In this document: piece after piece, positions 15,411 to 24,061 of the stretch
How positions within the stretch are numbered: position 1 is the first letter of the stretch
Layout: every line of letters starts with the position of its first letter
DNA from: Burkholderia cepacia
GTDB taxonomy: Bacteria; Pseudomonadota; Gammaproteobacteria; Burkholderiales; Burkholderiaceae
Length of the DNA stretch: 64,000 nt
Assembly (NCBI RefSeq): GCF_029962485.1
Contig: NZ_CP073638.1
Location: 434,001 to 498,000 of the forward strand
Direction of reading: 5' to 3'
Translations under genes and position numbers: made by a program
The notes under the pieces: model-generated
What the model was told of the DNA's origin: nothing
Databases searched by the model: none
What the model saw: only the letters and a program-made list of their open reading frames with translations

Positions 15411-16622
15411 TTGCAATCGAACCTGCCGATCGATTCCGCCGCGACGTCGCCGCGACACGCGACGCTGATCCTGCTGTGTGCGCTCTCGGTGCTGCCGCTG
15501 AGCCTGTTCCTGCCGTCGTTGCCGGCGATCGCACGCGACCTGCACGCCGACTACGCGCTCGTCGCGCTGTCGCTCGGCGGTTACGCGGCGGTGGCCGCGT
15601 CGCTCGAGTTCGTGATGGGGCCGCTGTCGGACCGGTTCGGGCGGCGGCCGATCGTGCTGACGAGCGTCGGCGTGTTCGCGCTCGGTTCGCTTGGCTGCGC
15701 GATGGCGACCGATATCCGCGTGTTTCTCGCGTGCCGGCTGATGCAGGCGGCGATCACGTCGGTCTATCCGGTGTCGATGGCGACGATCCGCGATACCGGT
15801 GGGGGCGCGCGCGTGGCGAGCCGAATCGGCTATGCGGCGATGGCCGCCGCGTTCGCGCCGATGCTCGGCCCGACGCTCGGCGGCGCAATCGACCAGACGG
15901 TCGGCTGGCGGGCGAGCTTCTGGCTGCTCGGTGCGGTCGGCATCGCACTGTTCTGCTGGTGCGCATCCGATCTCGTCGAAACCCATACGAACCGGTCGTC
16001 GAGCTTCCGGCAGCAGCTTCGCGCGTATCCGGCGCTGCTCCGCGCGCGTCGTTTCTGGGCCTATGCGCTTTGCATGGCGTTTTCGACGGGCTCGTTCTAC
16101 GCGTTCCTCGCCGGCGCGCCGCTCGCCGCGAAAACGCTGTTCGGCATTGCGCCGGCGGAGATCGGTTTTTACATGGGGACGATCACGGCCGGTTTCGTCG
16201 GCGGCAGCTTTCTGGCCGCGCGTATCGCGGGCCGCCACGCATTGGCCACGACGATTCTGTACGGGCGCATCGTCGCATGTGCGGGGCCATTGATCGCGCT
16301 CGGGCTGGTGTTCGGCGGCGCGACGCATGCGCTCGCATGGTTCGGGCCGTGCGTGCTGGTCGGCGTCGGCAACGGGCTGACCAATCCCGGCGCGCATGCC
16401 GGTGCGGTGTCGGTGCGCCCGGAGCTGGCGGGCAGCGCGTCGGGGCTGACCGGTGCGATGACGATCGCCGGTGGCGCCGCGCTGTCGTCGCTGACGGGCG
16501 CAGTGCTGACCGCCGGCAACGCGGGTTATGCACCGCTCGCGATGATGCTGATGTCGGCATCGATCGCGCTGGCGGCCGCCGTCTGCGTACGGGTGTTCGA
16601 TGCGCGGGATGCCGCGCGATGA
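15411..16622 (+). CDS. Bcr/CflA-family MFS drug exporter
   Basis: A 403-residue, 12-segment MFS protein of the Bcr/CflA drug:H+ antiporter type. The loop 2-3 motif is GPLSDRFGRRPIVLTS, and GPTLGGAIDQTVGWRASFW fits the drug-exporter motif C region. Relatives export bicyclomycin, chloramphenicol or other antibiotics; the substrate here is not known. I chose the TTG at 15411 because GGAGG sits 7 bases upstream. The longer open frame would start inside the terminator hairpin. Expression seems to be attenuated by a leader peptide and terminator immediately upstream. Confidence 0.85.
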   Translation: MQSNLPIDSAATSPRHATLILLCALSVLPLSLFLPSLPAIARDLHADYALVALSLGGYAAVAASLEFVMGPLSDRFGRRPIVLTSVGVFALGSLGCAMATDIRVFLACRLMQAAITSVYPVSMATIRDTGGGARVASRIGYAAMAAAFAPMLGPTLGGAIDQTVGWRASFWLLGAVGIALFCWCASDLVETHTNRSSSFRQQLRAYPALLRARRFWAYALCMAFSTGSFYAFLAGAPLAAKTLFGIAPAEIGFYMGTITAGFVGGSFLAARIAGRHALATTILYGRIVACAGPLIALGLVFGGATHALAWFGPCVLVGVGNGLTNPGAHAGAVSVRPELAGSASGLTGAMTIAGGAALSSLTGAVLTAGNAGYAPLAMMLMSASIALAAAVCVRVFDARDAAR

Positions 16623-16748
16623 CCGCGGGTGCGGCCCGGTACCGTGGTACGGCCGATTGGCGGACAATCCGTTGCATACCGGGAGACGACGCGCCCGCCG
16701 CGAGCCGTCTTCCCCGACGCGCGCGACGGGGGACTGGACGAGGATGCG

Positions 16749-17294
16749 ATGAGCGATTTTTCAGATTTCCAGCGGGACATCGCCGATGCCGCGAGGGCAA
16801 CCTTCAAGGCACTGCGGGCGTTGCACCCGGACGAGCATTTCTACGCGTTCGCGCTCTATACGGACAGCGGCGCAATGACGGTGGTGCCGGCCGCCAATTC
16901 GATCGAAGGGCTGCGCCGTATCCGCGCGCAACGGGCGATCGCGGACGACGATCCGGCGCCGTGGTACACATGGGGTTCTGCCGAATGGGCGTACGAGGCG
17001 GCGGAGGCTTCGCCGTTCAACGCGATCTGCGGCAGGCTGGCGGACGAAGTGCTGAGTCCGCAGTTCGTCCCGTCGCGATTCGCGGAATTCTCGCGGCAAC
17101 TGCAGGCCGACATGATCGAGGCATTGCGGCTGCTCGACCGCGAGGGCCTGTTCGGCGCGGGCGACGAACGGGCGGCCATCACGCTGTTCGTGTCGATCAG
17201 CGACGACGATGCAGCCAGGGCGCTGGAAAACGCATCGGCGAAAACACTGAATCCACCGGCCGTCGCCGACGCATTCCTGCGCCGTTTCGGCTGA
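16749..17294 (+). CDS. DUF4303 domain protein
   Basis: A 181-residue cytoplasmic protein matching the DUF4303 pattern: an N-terminal helix, then HFYAFALYTDSGAMTVVPAANSIEGL, WYTWGSAEWAYE, and a C-terminal helix with TLFVSISDDDAARALENASAKTLNPP. Members occur as single proteins of unknown function and also near polymorphic-toxin loci, so an immunity-type role is possible but unsupported here. GAGG precedes the ATG at 16749. It ends 56 bases before the convergent hydrolase gene, with a hairpin between. Confidence 0.7.
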   Translation: MSDFSDFQRDIADAARATFKALRALHPDEHFYAFALYTDSGAMTVVPAANSIEGLRRIRAQRAIADDDPAPWYTWGSAEWAYEAAEASPFNAICGRLADEVLSPQFVPSRFAEFSRQLQADMIEALRLLDREGLFGAGDERAAITLFVSISDDDAARALENASAKTLNPPAVADAFLRRFG

Positions 17295-17310
17295 CCGGCA
17301 TCGGGATACC

Positions 17311-17341
17311 GCACGGCGGCCTGGGCGGGCGGCCGCCGTGC
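17311..17341. terminator. Bidirectional hairpin between convergent genes
   Basis: An 11-bp perfect stem, GCACGGCGGCC / GGCCGCCGTGC, with a 9-base loop lies between the convergent DUF4303 and FAH-hydrolase genes. There is no T tract on either side. Confidence 0.5.
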
Positions 17342-17349
17342 GTGCTGCA

Positions 17350-18048
<699 letters not shown>

Positions 18049-18174
18049 CGGATGGCCTCGTTCGGTGGGAAGACGGATGCCGGCGCCCGTGCGGCGCACG
18101 GGCCGGCATGCGTGCAACGATACCCGACGCGTGTACGGCCGGATGCGACGCAACTGCGTTTTACCGGGACAAAA

Positions 18175-19116
18175 CTACGCGTCGGCGGCCGGCGGTGCGT
18201 CGTCGCTGTCCGGCAGCGCGGCGTTCGCGTCGCGGTACGCCTTCGGCGACACGCCGACGCGCGCACGGAAGCGCCGCGCGAAATACCCTTCGTCGCGGAA
18301 GCCGACCGAGCGCGCGATGTCCGCGATGCGGCGGCTCGTGTGGGCCAGCAGCGATTGCGCGAGCGCGATCCGGCGCTCGGTCACGAGATCGGTAAACGTG
18401 CTGCCGGTTTCCTTGCGGACCAGGTGTGCAAGGTAGTTCGGCGACAGGAACGCGGCCTCGGCGGTCGCGGCGAGCGTCAGGTCCTCGCGGGTCAGGTTCG
18501 CGCGGACGTGCCGCAGCACGCGCGCGAGCGCATCGCGCCGGCCCGCACGCTGGGCGCCGCGCTGCGCGAGCTTGTCGAGCGCGCCCGCGTACTGCGTGCA
18601 GACGAGCCCGATCAGCTGCAGCAGGTAGCCGCGCAGCAACGTGGTCGAGCCGAAGGTACGCACGCGATCGGTGTCGAGCATGCACAGCGCGAGGCGGCGT
18701 GCTTCCTCGTACGTGTCGCCGGTCAGGATGAAGTCGAGATGTTCCTGGAAGCGGAACGGTGTCAGCTCGGGGAAGCGGTGCGCGGGGACGTCCTCGAGAT
18801 CGAGTGGATCGACGTCGAGATCGGCGCGCAGGAACGCCTGGCTGAAGTTGATCACGATGAAATGCGCGCCTTCCGGATGCGGGATCAGGTGTTCGCGGTG
18901 CGGCAGCACGAACGCGAGCGCGCCGCGCGGAAACGGCCGCGTGACACCGCCGATCCGCTGCTCGGTGTCGCCGCCGAGGTTGAACTGGATCTGGAAATAC
19001 GCGTGCCGGTGCGGCTCGGTGATCGCCTGGCGCGACGCCTGGTCGCGGATGTAGAAGTCGAGCCGGTCGCTGCGTTCGGGCATCCCGTACAGGCGCGGCG
19101 GGGCGGTGGAGGGCAT
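18175..19116 (-). CDS. AraC-family transcriptional regulator
   Basis: A 313-residue regulator. The N-terminal part is a cupin-like sensing domain (HRHAYFQIQFNLGGDTEQRIGG). The C-terminal part (about 210-300) has two helix-turn-helix motifs, LAATAEAAFLSPNYLAHLVRKE and IADIARSVGFRDEGYFARRFR. It probably responds to a small organic ligand and may regulate the FAH-family hydrolase 126 bases downstream. The ATG at 19116 is the first in frame with the conserved start. Confidence 0.85.
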   Translation of the reverse strand: MPSTAPPRLYGMPERSDRLDFYIRDQASRQAITEPHRHAYFQIQFNLGGDTEQRIGGVTRPFPRGALAFVLPHREHLIPHPEGAHFIVINFSQAFLRADLDVDPLDLEDVPAHRFPELTPFRFQEHLDFILTGDTYEEARRLALCMLDTDRVRTFGSTTLLRGYLLQLIGLVCTQYAGALDKLAQRGAQRAGRRDALARVLRHVRANLTREDLTLAATAEAAFLSPNYLAHLVRKETGSTFTDLVTERRIALAQSLLAHTSRRIADIARSVGFRDEGYFARRFRARVGVSPKAYRDANAALPDSDDAPPAADA

Positions 19117-19215
19117 GAAGGATTCTGCTGTTGGTGACGCGGTTGAGCCGCGATGGTACAGCGAACCGGGCGCGGCCGGAACGTGCGGGCACGCCGCGGC
19201 GTGGCGGCGTGGCGA

Positions 19216-20004
19216 TCAGGCGTCCGGATGGAAGCCGAGATAGCGTGCGTGCGGGCCCGCGCCGGCGCCGGCAAGCGCGCTCGATGCCCCGACCGACACG
19301 AGCGTTTCTACCGTGGGCGCGCGGTTCGACACCAGCTTCCATTCGGTCGCATCGCCGCCGGCCGCGGGTGACGGGGCGCGCAGGTCCGTCAATGCGGCGA
19401 GCAAGGTGGCGGCGGGCGGCGCATGGACCACGAATCCTTCATTGGCGACGGCCGCCGTGTCGATGCCCAGCGCCGCGCACAGCCGCGCGCGCAACGGCGT
19501 CTCGGCCTCGCTCGCGGTGCGCGAGCGTGCGATGTTCTCGCGCGTCGCCGCGTCGACGAGCATGCCGCCACGGATGAGCGGTGCGTGCTGCCAGGCGTCG
19601 GGCGGGCATTGCTTGCCGCCGGGCATCAGCGGCACGAACGGATTGATTTCGGCCGGATAGATCCGGCACACGAGCGGGCGCTCGTCGTAGATCCCGCAGC
19701 GCAGGTCGTCGCGCAGGTTCGGGCACGGGCCGGCATGGGACGCGGTGAGCACGGCCGTGATGCGCACGGGCAGCGAACCGCTCATCGCGGGTGTCGAACG
19801 CGCGCGCTTGTACGCAGCGAACGCGTCGCCAGGCTCGGGTTCGACGGGCCACGGCATGGCGTCGCACAGCAATTCCACGTGGCCGCCGCGCTGCAGCCAC
19901 GCGATCGCTTCGTCGAGCGTTAGAGGAATGCGCAGGTCGCGGCAGCATGCGCCGCATCCGGTGCAGGCAAAGTCGATGTCGAGGTCGGTCGAGGTGGTAT
20001 TCAT
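19216..20004 (-). CDS. YkgJ-family cysteine cluster protein
   Basis: A 262-residue protein with the YkgJ metal-binding cysteine cluster at its N-terminus: CTGCGACC near residues 14-21, then CPNL near residue 94, RCGIY, and RPLVCRIYP. The family coordinates Zn or Fe-S; no molecular function is assigned. The C-terminal 90 residues are variable and Ala-rich. It is followed on the same strand by the AraC gene after a 99-base gap. Confidence 0.8.
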   Translation of the reverse strand: MNTTSTDLDIDFACTGCGACCRDLRIPLTLDEAIAWLQRGGHVELLCDAMPWPVEPEPGDAFAAYKRARSTPAMSGSLPVRITAVLTASHAGPCPNLRDDLRCGIYDERPLVCRIYPAEINPFVPLMPGGKQCPPDAWQHAPLIRGGMLVDAATRENIARSRTASEAETPLRARLCAALGIDTAAVANEGFVVHAPPAATLLAALTDLRAPSPAAGGDATEWKLVSNRAPTVETLVSVGASSALAGAGAGPHARYLGFHPDA

Positions 20005-20065
20005 GAAGGTGATGCGGAAACATCGGGCGGGACACGAAGCATCGCGATGCCGCCGGTGATTGCGT

Positions 20066-20665
20066 TCATCGGTCGAGCAGCGGGGCCACCCGGCGGCGGA
20101 GTTCGGGCACGACGTCGGCGTCGAACCACGGATGGTGCTTGAACCACGCCTGATTGCGCGGCGACGGGTGCGGCAGCGGCAGCACGCCCGGGCCGTAGTC
20201 GCGCCACGCGTGCACGGTGTCGGTAAGCGTCGCCTTGCGCGTGTCGCGCAGGAAATGCCGCTGCGCGTACTGGCCGATCAGCAGCGTCAGGCGGATCGAC
20301 GGCAGTTCGGCCAGCAGCCGGTCGATCCACAGGGGCGCGCATTCGGGGCGCGGCGGGTTGTCGCCGCTCGCGCCGCGGCCCGGGTAGCAGAACCCCATCG
20401 GCACGATCGCGAAGCGCGTTTCGTCGTAGAAGGTGTCGGCGTCGACATCGAGCCAGCCGCGCAGCCGCTTGCCGCTCGCGTCGTCCCACGGGATGCCGCT
20501 CGCATGGACGCGTGCGCCGGGCGCTTGCCCGACGATCAGGATGCGTGCATCACGATGGGCGCGCACGACGGGGCGCGGGCCGAGCGGCAGGTCGGCTTCG
20601 CAGGCGCGGCACGCACGGATTTCGGTGAGCAGCACGTCGAGCGGCGCGCGCGTTCGTTTCGGCAT
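20066..20665 (-). CDS. Uracil-DNA glycosylase family protein
   Basis: A 199-residue protein of the UDG superfamily, of the YgiN/YqfB-like small type. Visible are the first active-site motif GQAPGARVHASGIPWDDASG, the central MGFCYPGRG segment, and the second motif HPSPRNQAWF. An N-terminal C-x2-C pair (CRACE) is present, but I do not see the full four-Cys set of family 4/5 Fe-S enzymes. It probably acts in base excision repair or in a related nucleic-acid activity. It sits between the nitrate sensor genes and the YkgJ gene without evident coupling. Confidence 0.75.
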   Translation of the reverse strand: MPKRTRAPLDVLLTEIRACRACEADLPLGPRPVVRAHRDARILIVGQAPGARVHASGIPWDDASGKRLRGWLDVDADTFYDETRFAIVPMGFCYPGRGASGDNPPRPECAPLWIDRLLAELPSIRLTLLIGQYAQRHFLRDTRKATLTDTVHAWRDYGPGVLPLPHPSPRNQAWFKHHPWFDADVVPELRRRVAPLLDR

Positions 20666-20792
20666 CGATTCGGATCGGGGACGGAGTGGTCATGCAGTGT
20701 CGCCCGGGCGGTGCGCGCGGATGCCGCCGGGTGGGCCCGGATCGGCGTGGCGCGGCCCTGGAGCGCGCGCCCGCGGCTTCATGCGGCACGCA

Positions 20793-21854
20793 TTACGCGT
20801 GCGACGGGCCCGATGCGCCGCCTTCGGCGACCGCAGCATCATACAACGCGGTCTGCGCGATTGCCGCGGCGATGGCCGCATCGTCGTGCGGGCCGTCGAG
20901 CATCCCCCAGCGCCGGTATTGGGACAGGAACCAGCGCCCTTCGTGTGGATCGGGCCGGTTTACGGCGCCGCCGTCGTGGAAGCGGATCGGCAGCGGCGGT
21001 GCGGCGAACGGCCCCGCGCCGTAGTCGCCGAGCAGGCGCGGCGCGATCAGCCGGGCCGGCACGCCGAGCGCGTCGGGCGACGCGAGCCAGTCGGCCGCCT
21101 CGCGGCGGTGCGCGGCGCTGTCGAGCCACGCGCACGCATCGACGAGCGTACGGATCAGTGCGCGCGCGGTGGCAGGATACAGCGCGACGAAGTCGCGCCG
21201 GGCGGCCAGCACCTTCTCCGGATGATCGGGCCAGATCTCGCTCGTGACCGCGACGGTCCGGCCCGCGCCGCACGCGTCGGCCACCGCGTGCCACGGCTCG
21301 CCGGAACAGAAGCCGTCGAGTTCGCCGCTGGCGAGCGCGGCGACCATCTCGGGCGGCGGGATCACGACGCTGCGCACGTCGCGCAGCGGATCGACGCCGT
21401 GCGACGCGAGCCAGTGGTTCAGCCACATTGCGTGCGTGCCGGTCGGGAACGTCTGTGCGAGCAGCGGCTTGCGGCCGAGCGTCGCGAACACGTCGCGCAC
21501 GCTGCCGCTTTCGCGATAGGCGTCGGCCAGGCCGCGCGACAACGTGATCGCCTGGCCGTTGCGGTTCAGCACCATCAGCGCGGCCATGTCGGCCTGCGGG
21601 CCGCCGATGCCGAGCTGCAGCCCGCTGACGAGGCCGTACAGCGCATGCGCGGCGTCGAGCTCGCCGCTCAGCAGCTTGTCGCGCACGGCAGCCCAGGACG
21701 GCTGGCGGCTCGGTTCGAGCGTGAGGCCGTGCCGCGCGCCGAGGTTCAGGCGCTGCGCGACGATCAGCGGGGCCGCATCGCTCAGCGCGACGAAGCCGAG
21801 GCGAAGATGCGCGCGTTCCGGCGCGGCGGGAGGGGAAGTATCCATGGCAGTCAT
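20793..21854 (-). CDS. nasS: NasS nitrate/nitrite sensor (NrtA-like)
   Basis: A 353-residue protein of the NrtA/CmpA substrate-binding family (LRLGFVALSDAAPLIVAQRL; SGELDGFCSGEPWHAVAD). It lacks a signal peptide or lipobox, as expected for the cytoplasmic sensor NasS rather than a transporter subunit. NasS binds nitrate/nitrite and, when empty, sequesters the antiterminator NasT. The ATG at 21854 overlaps the nasT stop by four bases (ATGA), giving translational coupling and 1:1 production; MDTSPP at 21845 is a less likely start. An ANTAR target RNA lies before the nitrate operon at 23922-24046. Confidence 0.85.
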   Translation of the reverse strand: MTAMDTSPPAAPERAHLRLGFVALSDAAPLIVAQRLNLGARHGLTLEPSRQPSWAAVRDKLLSGELDAAHALYGLVSGLQLGIGGPQADMAALMVLNRNGQAITLSRGLADAYRESGSVRDVFATLGRKPLLAQTFPTGTHAMWLNHWLASHGVDPLRDVRSVVIPPPEMVAALASGELDGFCSGEPWHAVADACGAGRTVAVTSEIWPDHPEKVLAARRDFVALYPATARALIRTLVDACAWLDSAAHRREAADWLASPDALGVPARLIAPRLLGDYGAGPFAAPPLPIRFHDGGAVNRPDPHEGRWFLSQYRRWGMLDGPHDDAAIAAAIAQTALYDAAVAEGGASGPSHA

Positions 21855-22447
21855 GACTGGGGTGATGCGTCGAGCAATTGCCGCGCGACGTCGACGATGC
21901 GCAGGCCCTGGTCCATCGCGCGCTTGCGCAGCGCCGCATAGGCATCGTGCTCGGACAGCTTGCGCTGGTCCATCAGCGCGCGTTTCGCGCGGTCGATCAG
22001 CTTGCGTTCCGCGAGTTCGCGCTCGACGTCGGCCAGCCGGCGGCGCAACGCATCGTCGTGCGAGAAGCGCGCGAGCGCGACTTCGAGAATCGGGGCGAGA
22101 CGCTCGGCCGACAGGCCTTCGACGAGATACGCGCTGACGCCCGCGCCGACCGCCGCACGGATCAGTTCCTGGTCGGCGTCGTGACTGAACATCAGCACGG
22201 GGCGCGGCGCGGTCACGTGCATCACTGCGAGCTGTTCGAGCGTGTCGCGCGACGGCGAGTCGGTATCGATGATCACGACGTCGGGACGCTGCTCCTCGAC
22301 GGCTGCCGGCAGGCGCGCGGGTGTCGCGACGTCGTTCAGCATCTCGTAGCCGAGGCGTGCGAGTGCGTCGCCGAGCTCGCCGATCGGCTTGTCGGTGTCG
22401 GTGACGAGCAGCACGCGCAGACGGGTGGGAGAAGCAGGCGTACTCAT
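21851..22447 (-). CDS. nasT: NasT ANTAR-domain antiterminator
   Basis: A 198-residue response-regulator-like protein. Residues about 10-125 are a receiver domain (LRVLLVTDTDKPIGELGDALA; VVIIDTDSPSRDTLEQL). Residues about 135-190 are the RNA-binding ANTAR domain (ERKLIDRAKRALMDQRKLSEHDAYAALRKRAMD). NasT binds paired hexaloop hairpins in nascent mRNA and prevents termination in nitrate assimilation operons. The coupled nasS downstream is its inhibitor. The candidate target is the leader of the divergent nitrate operon, 1.5 kb away. No kinase is needed in the NasS/NasT scheme. Confidence 0.9.
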   Translation of the reverse strand: MSTPASPTRLRVLLVTDTDKPIGELGDALARLGYEMLNDVATPARLPAAVEEQRPDVVIIDTDSPSRDTLEQLAVMHVTAPRPVLMFSHDADQELIRAAVGAGVSAYLVEGLSAERLAPILEVALARFSHDDALRRRLADVERELAERKLIDRAKRALMDQRKLSEHDAYAALRKRAMDQGLRIVDVARQLLDASPQS

Positions 22448-22612
22448 GATGCGAACGGCGGCGGCGAAACCGTGGCGCGATGTGCGGATCGGGGGCGGCG
22501 GCCCCGTGCGTGCGTGGTGCGGGTGCTGTCCGCGGCGACCCGGCGGCCGATGCGCACGGTGCCGCTGTCTTCATGATAGGTGGGCGGCCGGTGCCGCGTG
22601 GTGTCGCGCATG

Positions 22613-23392
22613 CTATGCGGCCCGGGACAAAGCCGTTTCGGTCGCGGCCAGCGCTGCGCTCGCGCCCGCCACATCCTGCACGGCGGCTTCGCCGATCGCC
22701 CCGCCGACGAGGATCACGGCCGGGCTGCCGAGCCGCGCGGCCTCGATACCGTGCGCGAGCGTGCCGAGCGTGCCGGTCCAGCGGCGTTCGTCTGGCGTGC
22801 CGGCCCATTGCACGGCGGCTGCCGGCGTCGATGAAGGCAGCGCGGCGAGCAGGCCGGCCGCGATGCTGTCGACGCGGCTCATGCCCATGTAGATCGCGAG
22901 CGTGGTGCCGGTCGCCGCGAGCCGCGCCCAGTCGGGTTCGCCATGATCCTGGCGGTGGGCGGTGACGAACGTGACGCCCTGGCAGTGCTCGCGGTGCGTG
23001 AGCGAGATGCCGAGGCTCGCGGCGGCCGCGAATCCCGACGAGATGCCGTTGACGATCTCGACCGGAATCGCGGCGGCGCGCAGCGTCGCGAGTTCCTCGC
23101 CCGCGCGGCCGAACAGCAGCGCATCGCCGCCTTTCACGCGCACCACGTGCGCGCCGCGCAGCGCGTAGCGGCGCATCAGTTTTTCGATGAATGCCTGCGG
23201 CGTGGAGCGGCAGCCGCCGCGCTTGCCGACACGGATCACACGCGCCTGCGGCGCGAGTTCGACGATGCCGGGCGCGACGAGATCGTCGAGCAGCAGCACG
23301 TCGGCGGCGGCCAGTGCCTTCACAGCCCTCAGCGTGAGGAGATCGGGGTCGCCGGGGCCGGCGCCCAGCAGCGTGACTTTGCCAGTCGTCAT
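22613..23392 (-). CDS. cobA: Uroporphyrinogen-III C-methyltransferase
   Basis: A 259-residue SUMT enzyme that adds two SAM-derived methyls to uroporphyrinogen III to give precorrin-2, the precursor of siroheme and cobalamin. Motifs: VTLLGAGPGDPDLLTLRA at the N-terminus, VVRVKGGDALLFGRAGEE, and GISLTHREHCQGVTFVTAH. Single-domain (no CysG oxidase/chelatase). It lies in the same cluster as nirB and would feed siroheme to nitrite reductase. The ATG at 23392 has GGAA 6 bases upstream; one at 23404 is the alternative. It is divergent from the nitrate operon. Confidence 0.9.
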   Translation of the reverse strand: MTTGKVTLLGAGPGDPDLLTLRAVKALAAADVLLLDDLVAPGIVELAPQARVIRVGKRGGCRSTPQAFIEKLMRRYALRGAHVVRVKGGDALLFGRAGEELATLRAAAIPVEIVNGISSGFAAAASLGISLTHREHCQGVTFVTAHRQDHGEPDWARLAATGTTLAIYMGMSRVDSIAAGLLAALPSSTPAAAVQWAGTPDERRWTGTLGTLAHGIEAARLGSPAVILVGGAIGEAAVQDVAGASAALAATETALSRAA

Positions 23393-23779
23393 GTCGTGTT
23401 CCATTGCCGCATGCGTGTGTGCGGCGTCGATAACGGGTGGTCTGCGCGGCGGCGGCGGGCGGTCGAAACGCACCGGCATCCGGCCGTGCCGCGCACGGAG
23501 GGACGCCGTTGTCCTGACGGGCCCGCCGTGAAGGGCGGGCAAGGTTTGCGGGGACTGCCCACCGGCGCCGTTGCCGGTGTGATGCACGAGATCGAGCAAT
23601 ATCCGGGCCAACCGGCGCACGGCCCGGCACGCGCAGCGCGCGATGCACCGTGTGACGGGCGCACCGACGGGCGCCCACGTGCAGGCGGCCGCCGCGCGCG
23701 GGCAGCCGCAACGCCGCATCGGCGTGCATCGTGCCCTGCCAGTGCGCACCGCGATGTCGCACGGCGACAGTGCTGCAGC

Positions 23780-23794
23780 GCACCACATCTGTGC
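23780..23794. promoter_or_regulatory. Candidate NtrC enhancer site
   Basis: GCACCACATCTGTGC has the two NtrC half-sites GCAC and GTGC with the standard 7-base gap. It lies about 100 bases upstream of the sigma54 promoter at 23896. A second, weaker GCAC-N7 half-matching site is at 23746-23760. The remainder of 23393-23895 holds no gene I can support. Confidence 0.5.
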
Positions 23795-23895
23795 CTTGCT
23801 GCCTCATCGCGCATCGCGCGGCAGGTGTCGTCGTGCGCGGCACACCGGCCGGCGAGCCTTGTGCGACGGGGCCGAAGGCCCGATCGGCGGCGACA

Positions 23896-23911
23896 TGGCA
23901 CGGCGTTTGCG
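23896..23911 (+). promoter_or_regulatory. Sigma54 promoter of the nitrate assimilation operon
   Basis: TGGCACGGCGTTTGCG matches the sigma54 consensus TGGCAC-N5-TTGCW at all but the last base, with GG and GC exactly 10 bases apart. Transcription would start near 23922, giving a leader of about 140 bases before the transporter start codon. Confidence 0.8.
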
Positions 23912-23921
23912 TAAGCTGACT

Positions 23922-23947
23922 CGGGCGGATCAATGGCGATTCGTCCG
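23922..23947 (+). promoter_or_regulatory. ANTAR target hairpin 1 (hexaloop AAUGGC)
   Basis: A 10-bp stem, CGGGCGGATC / GATTCGTCCG (two G-U pairs), closes a six-base loop AATGGC with A at position 1 and G at position 4, the published signature of ANTAR-protein target hairpins. It begins at the predicted sigma54 transcription start. Confidence 0.7.
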
Positions 23948-23986
23948 CAGTACCGATTACTAGACGCGCCCGGCAACGGGCTTCAT

Positions 23987-24000
23987 GGGCAACGGCGTCC
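23987..24000 (+). promoter_or_regulatory. ANTAR target hairpin 2 (hexaloop AACGGC)
   Basis: GGGC / GTCC (one G-U pair) closes the loop AACGGC, again with A1 and G4 and nearly identical to hairpin 1. The stem is short, but eight of its bases (23993-24000) are also the 5' arm of the terminator, so the two structures are mutually exclusive. A GCCCG-GCAA-CGGGC tetraloop hairpin (23968-23981) lies between hairpins 1 and 2. Confidence 0.6.
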
Positions 24001-24046
24001 TACGCATCGGGTCTCGACGAGACCGGGTGCGCAGGACGCCGTTTTT
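23993..24046 (+). terminator. Intrinsic terminator in the nitrate operon leader
   Basis: A long stem: CGGCGTCCTACGCATC-type 5' arm (23993-24015) against 24019-24041, with only two mismatches and one wobble, a 3-base loop, then TTTTT at 24042-24046. It ends 15 bases before the transporter ATG and overlaps ANTAR hairpin 2, so binding of NasT would free downstream expression. Confidence 0.8.
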
Positions 24047-24061
24047 CGTTTGGCGGATGAC

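Noticed and set aside
20793..23933. A 1046-codon minus-strand frame apparently fusing nasS to upstream DNA
   Set aside because: Only the C-terminal 353 codons match the NrtA/NasS family. The rest crosses nasT and cobA in a wrong frame.
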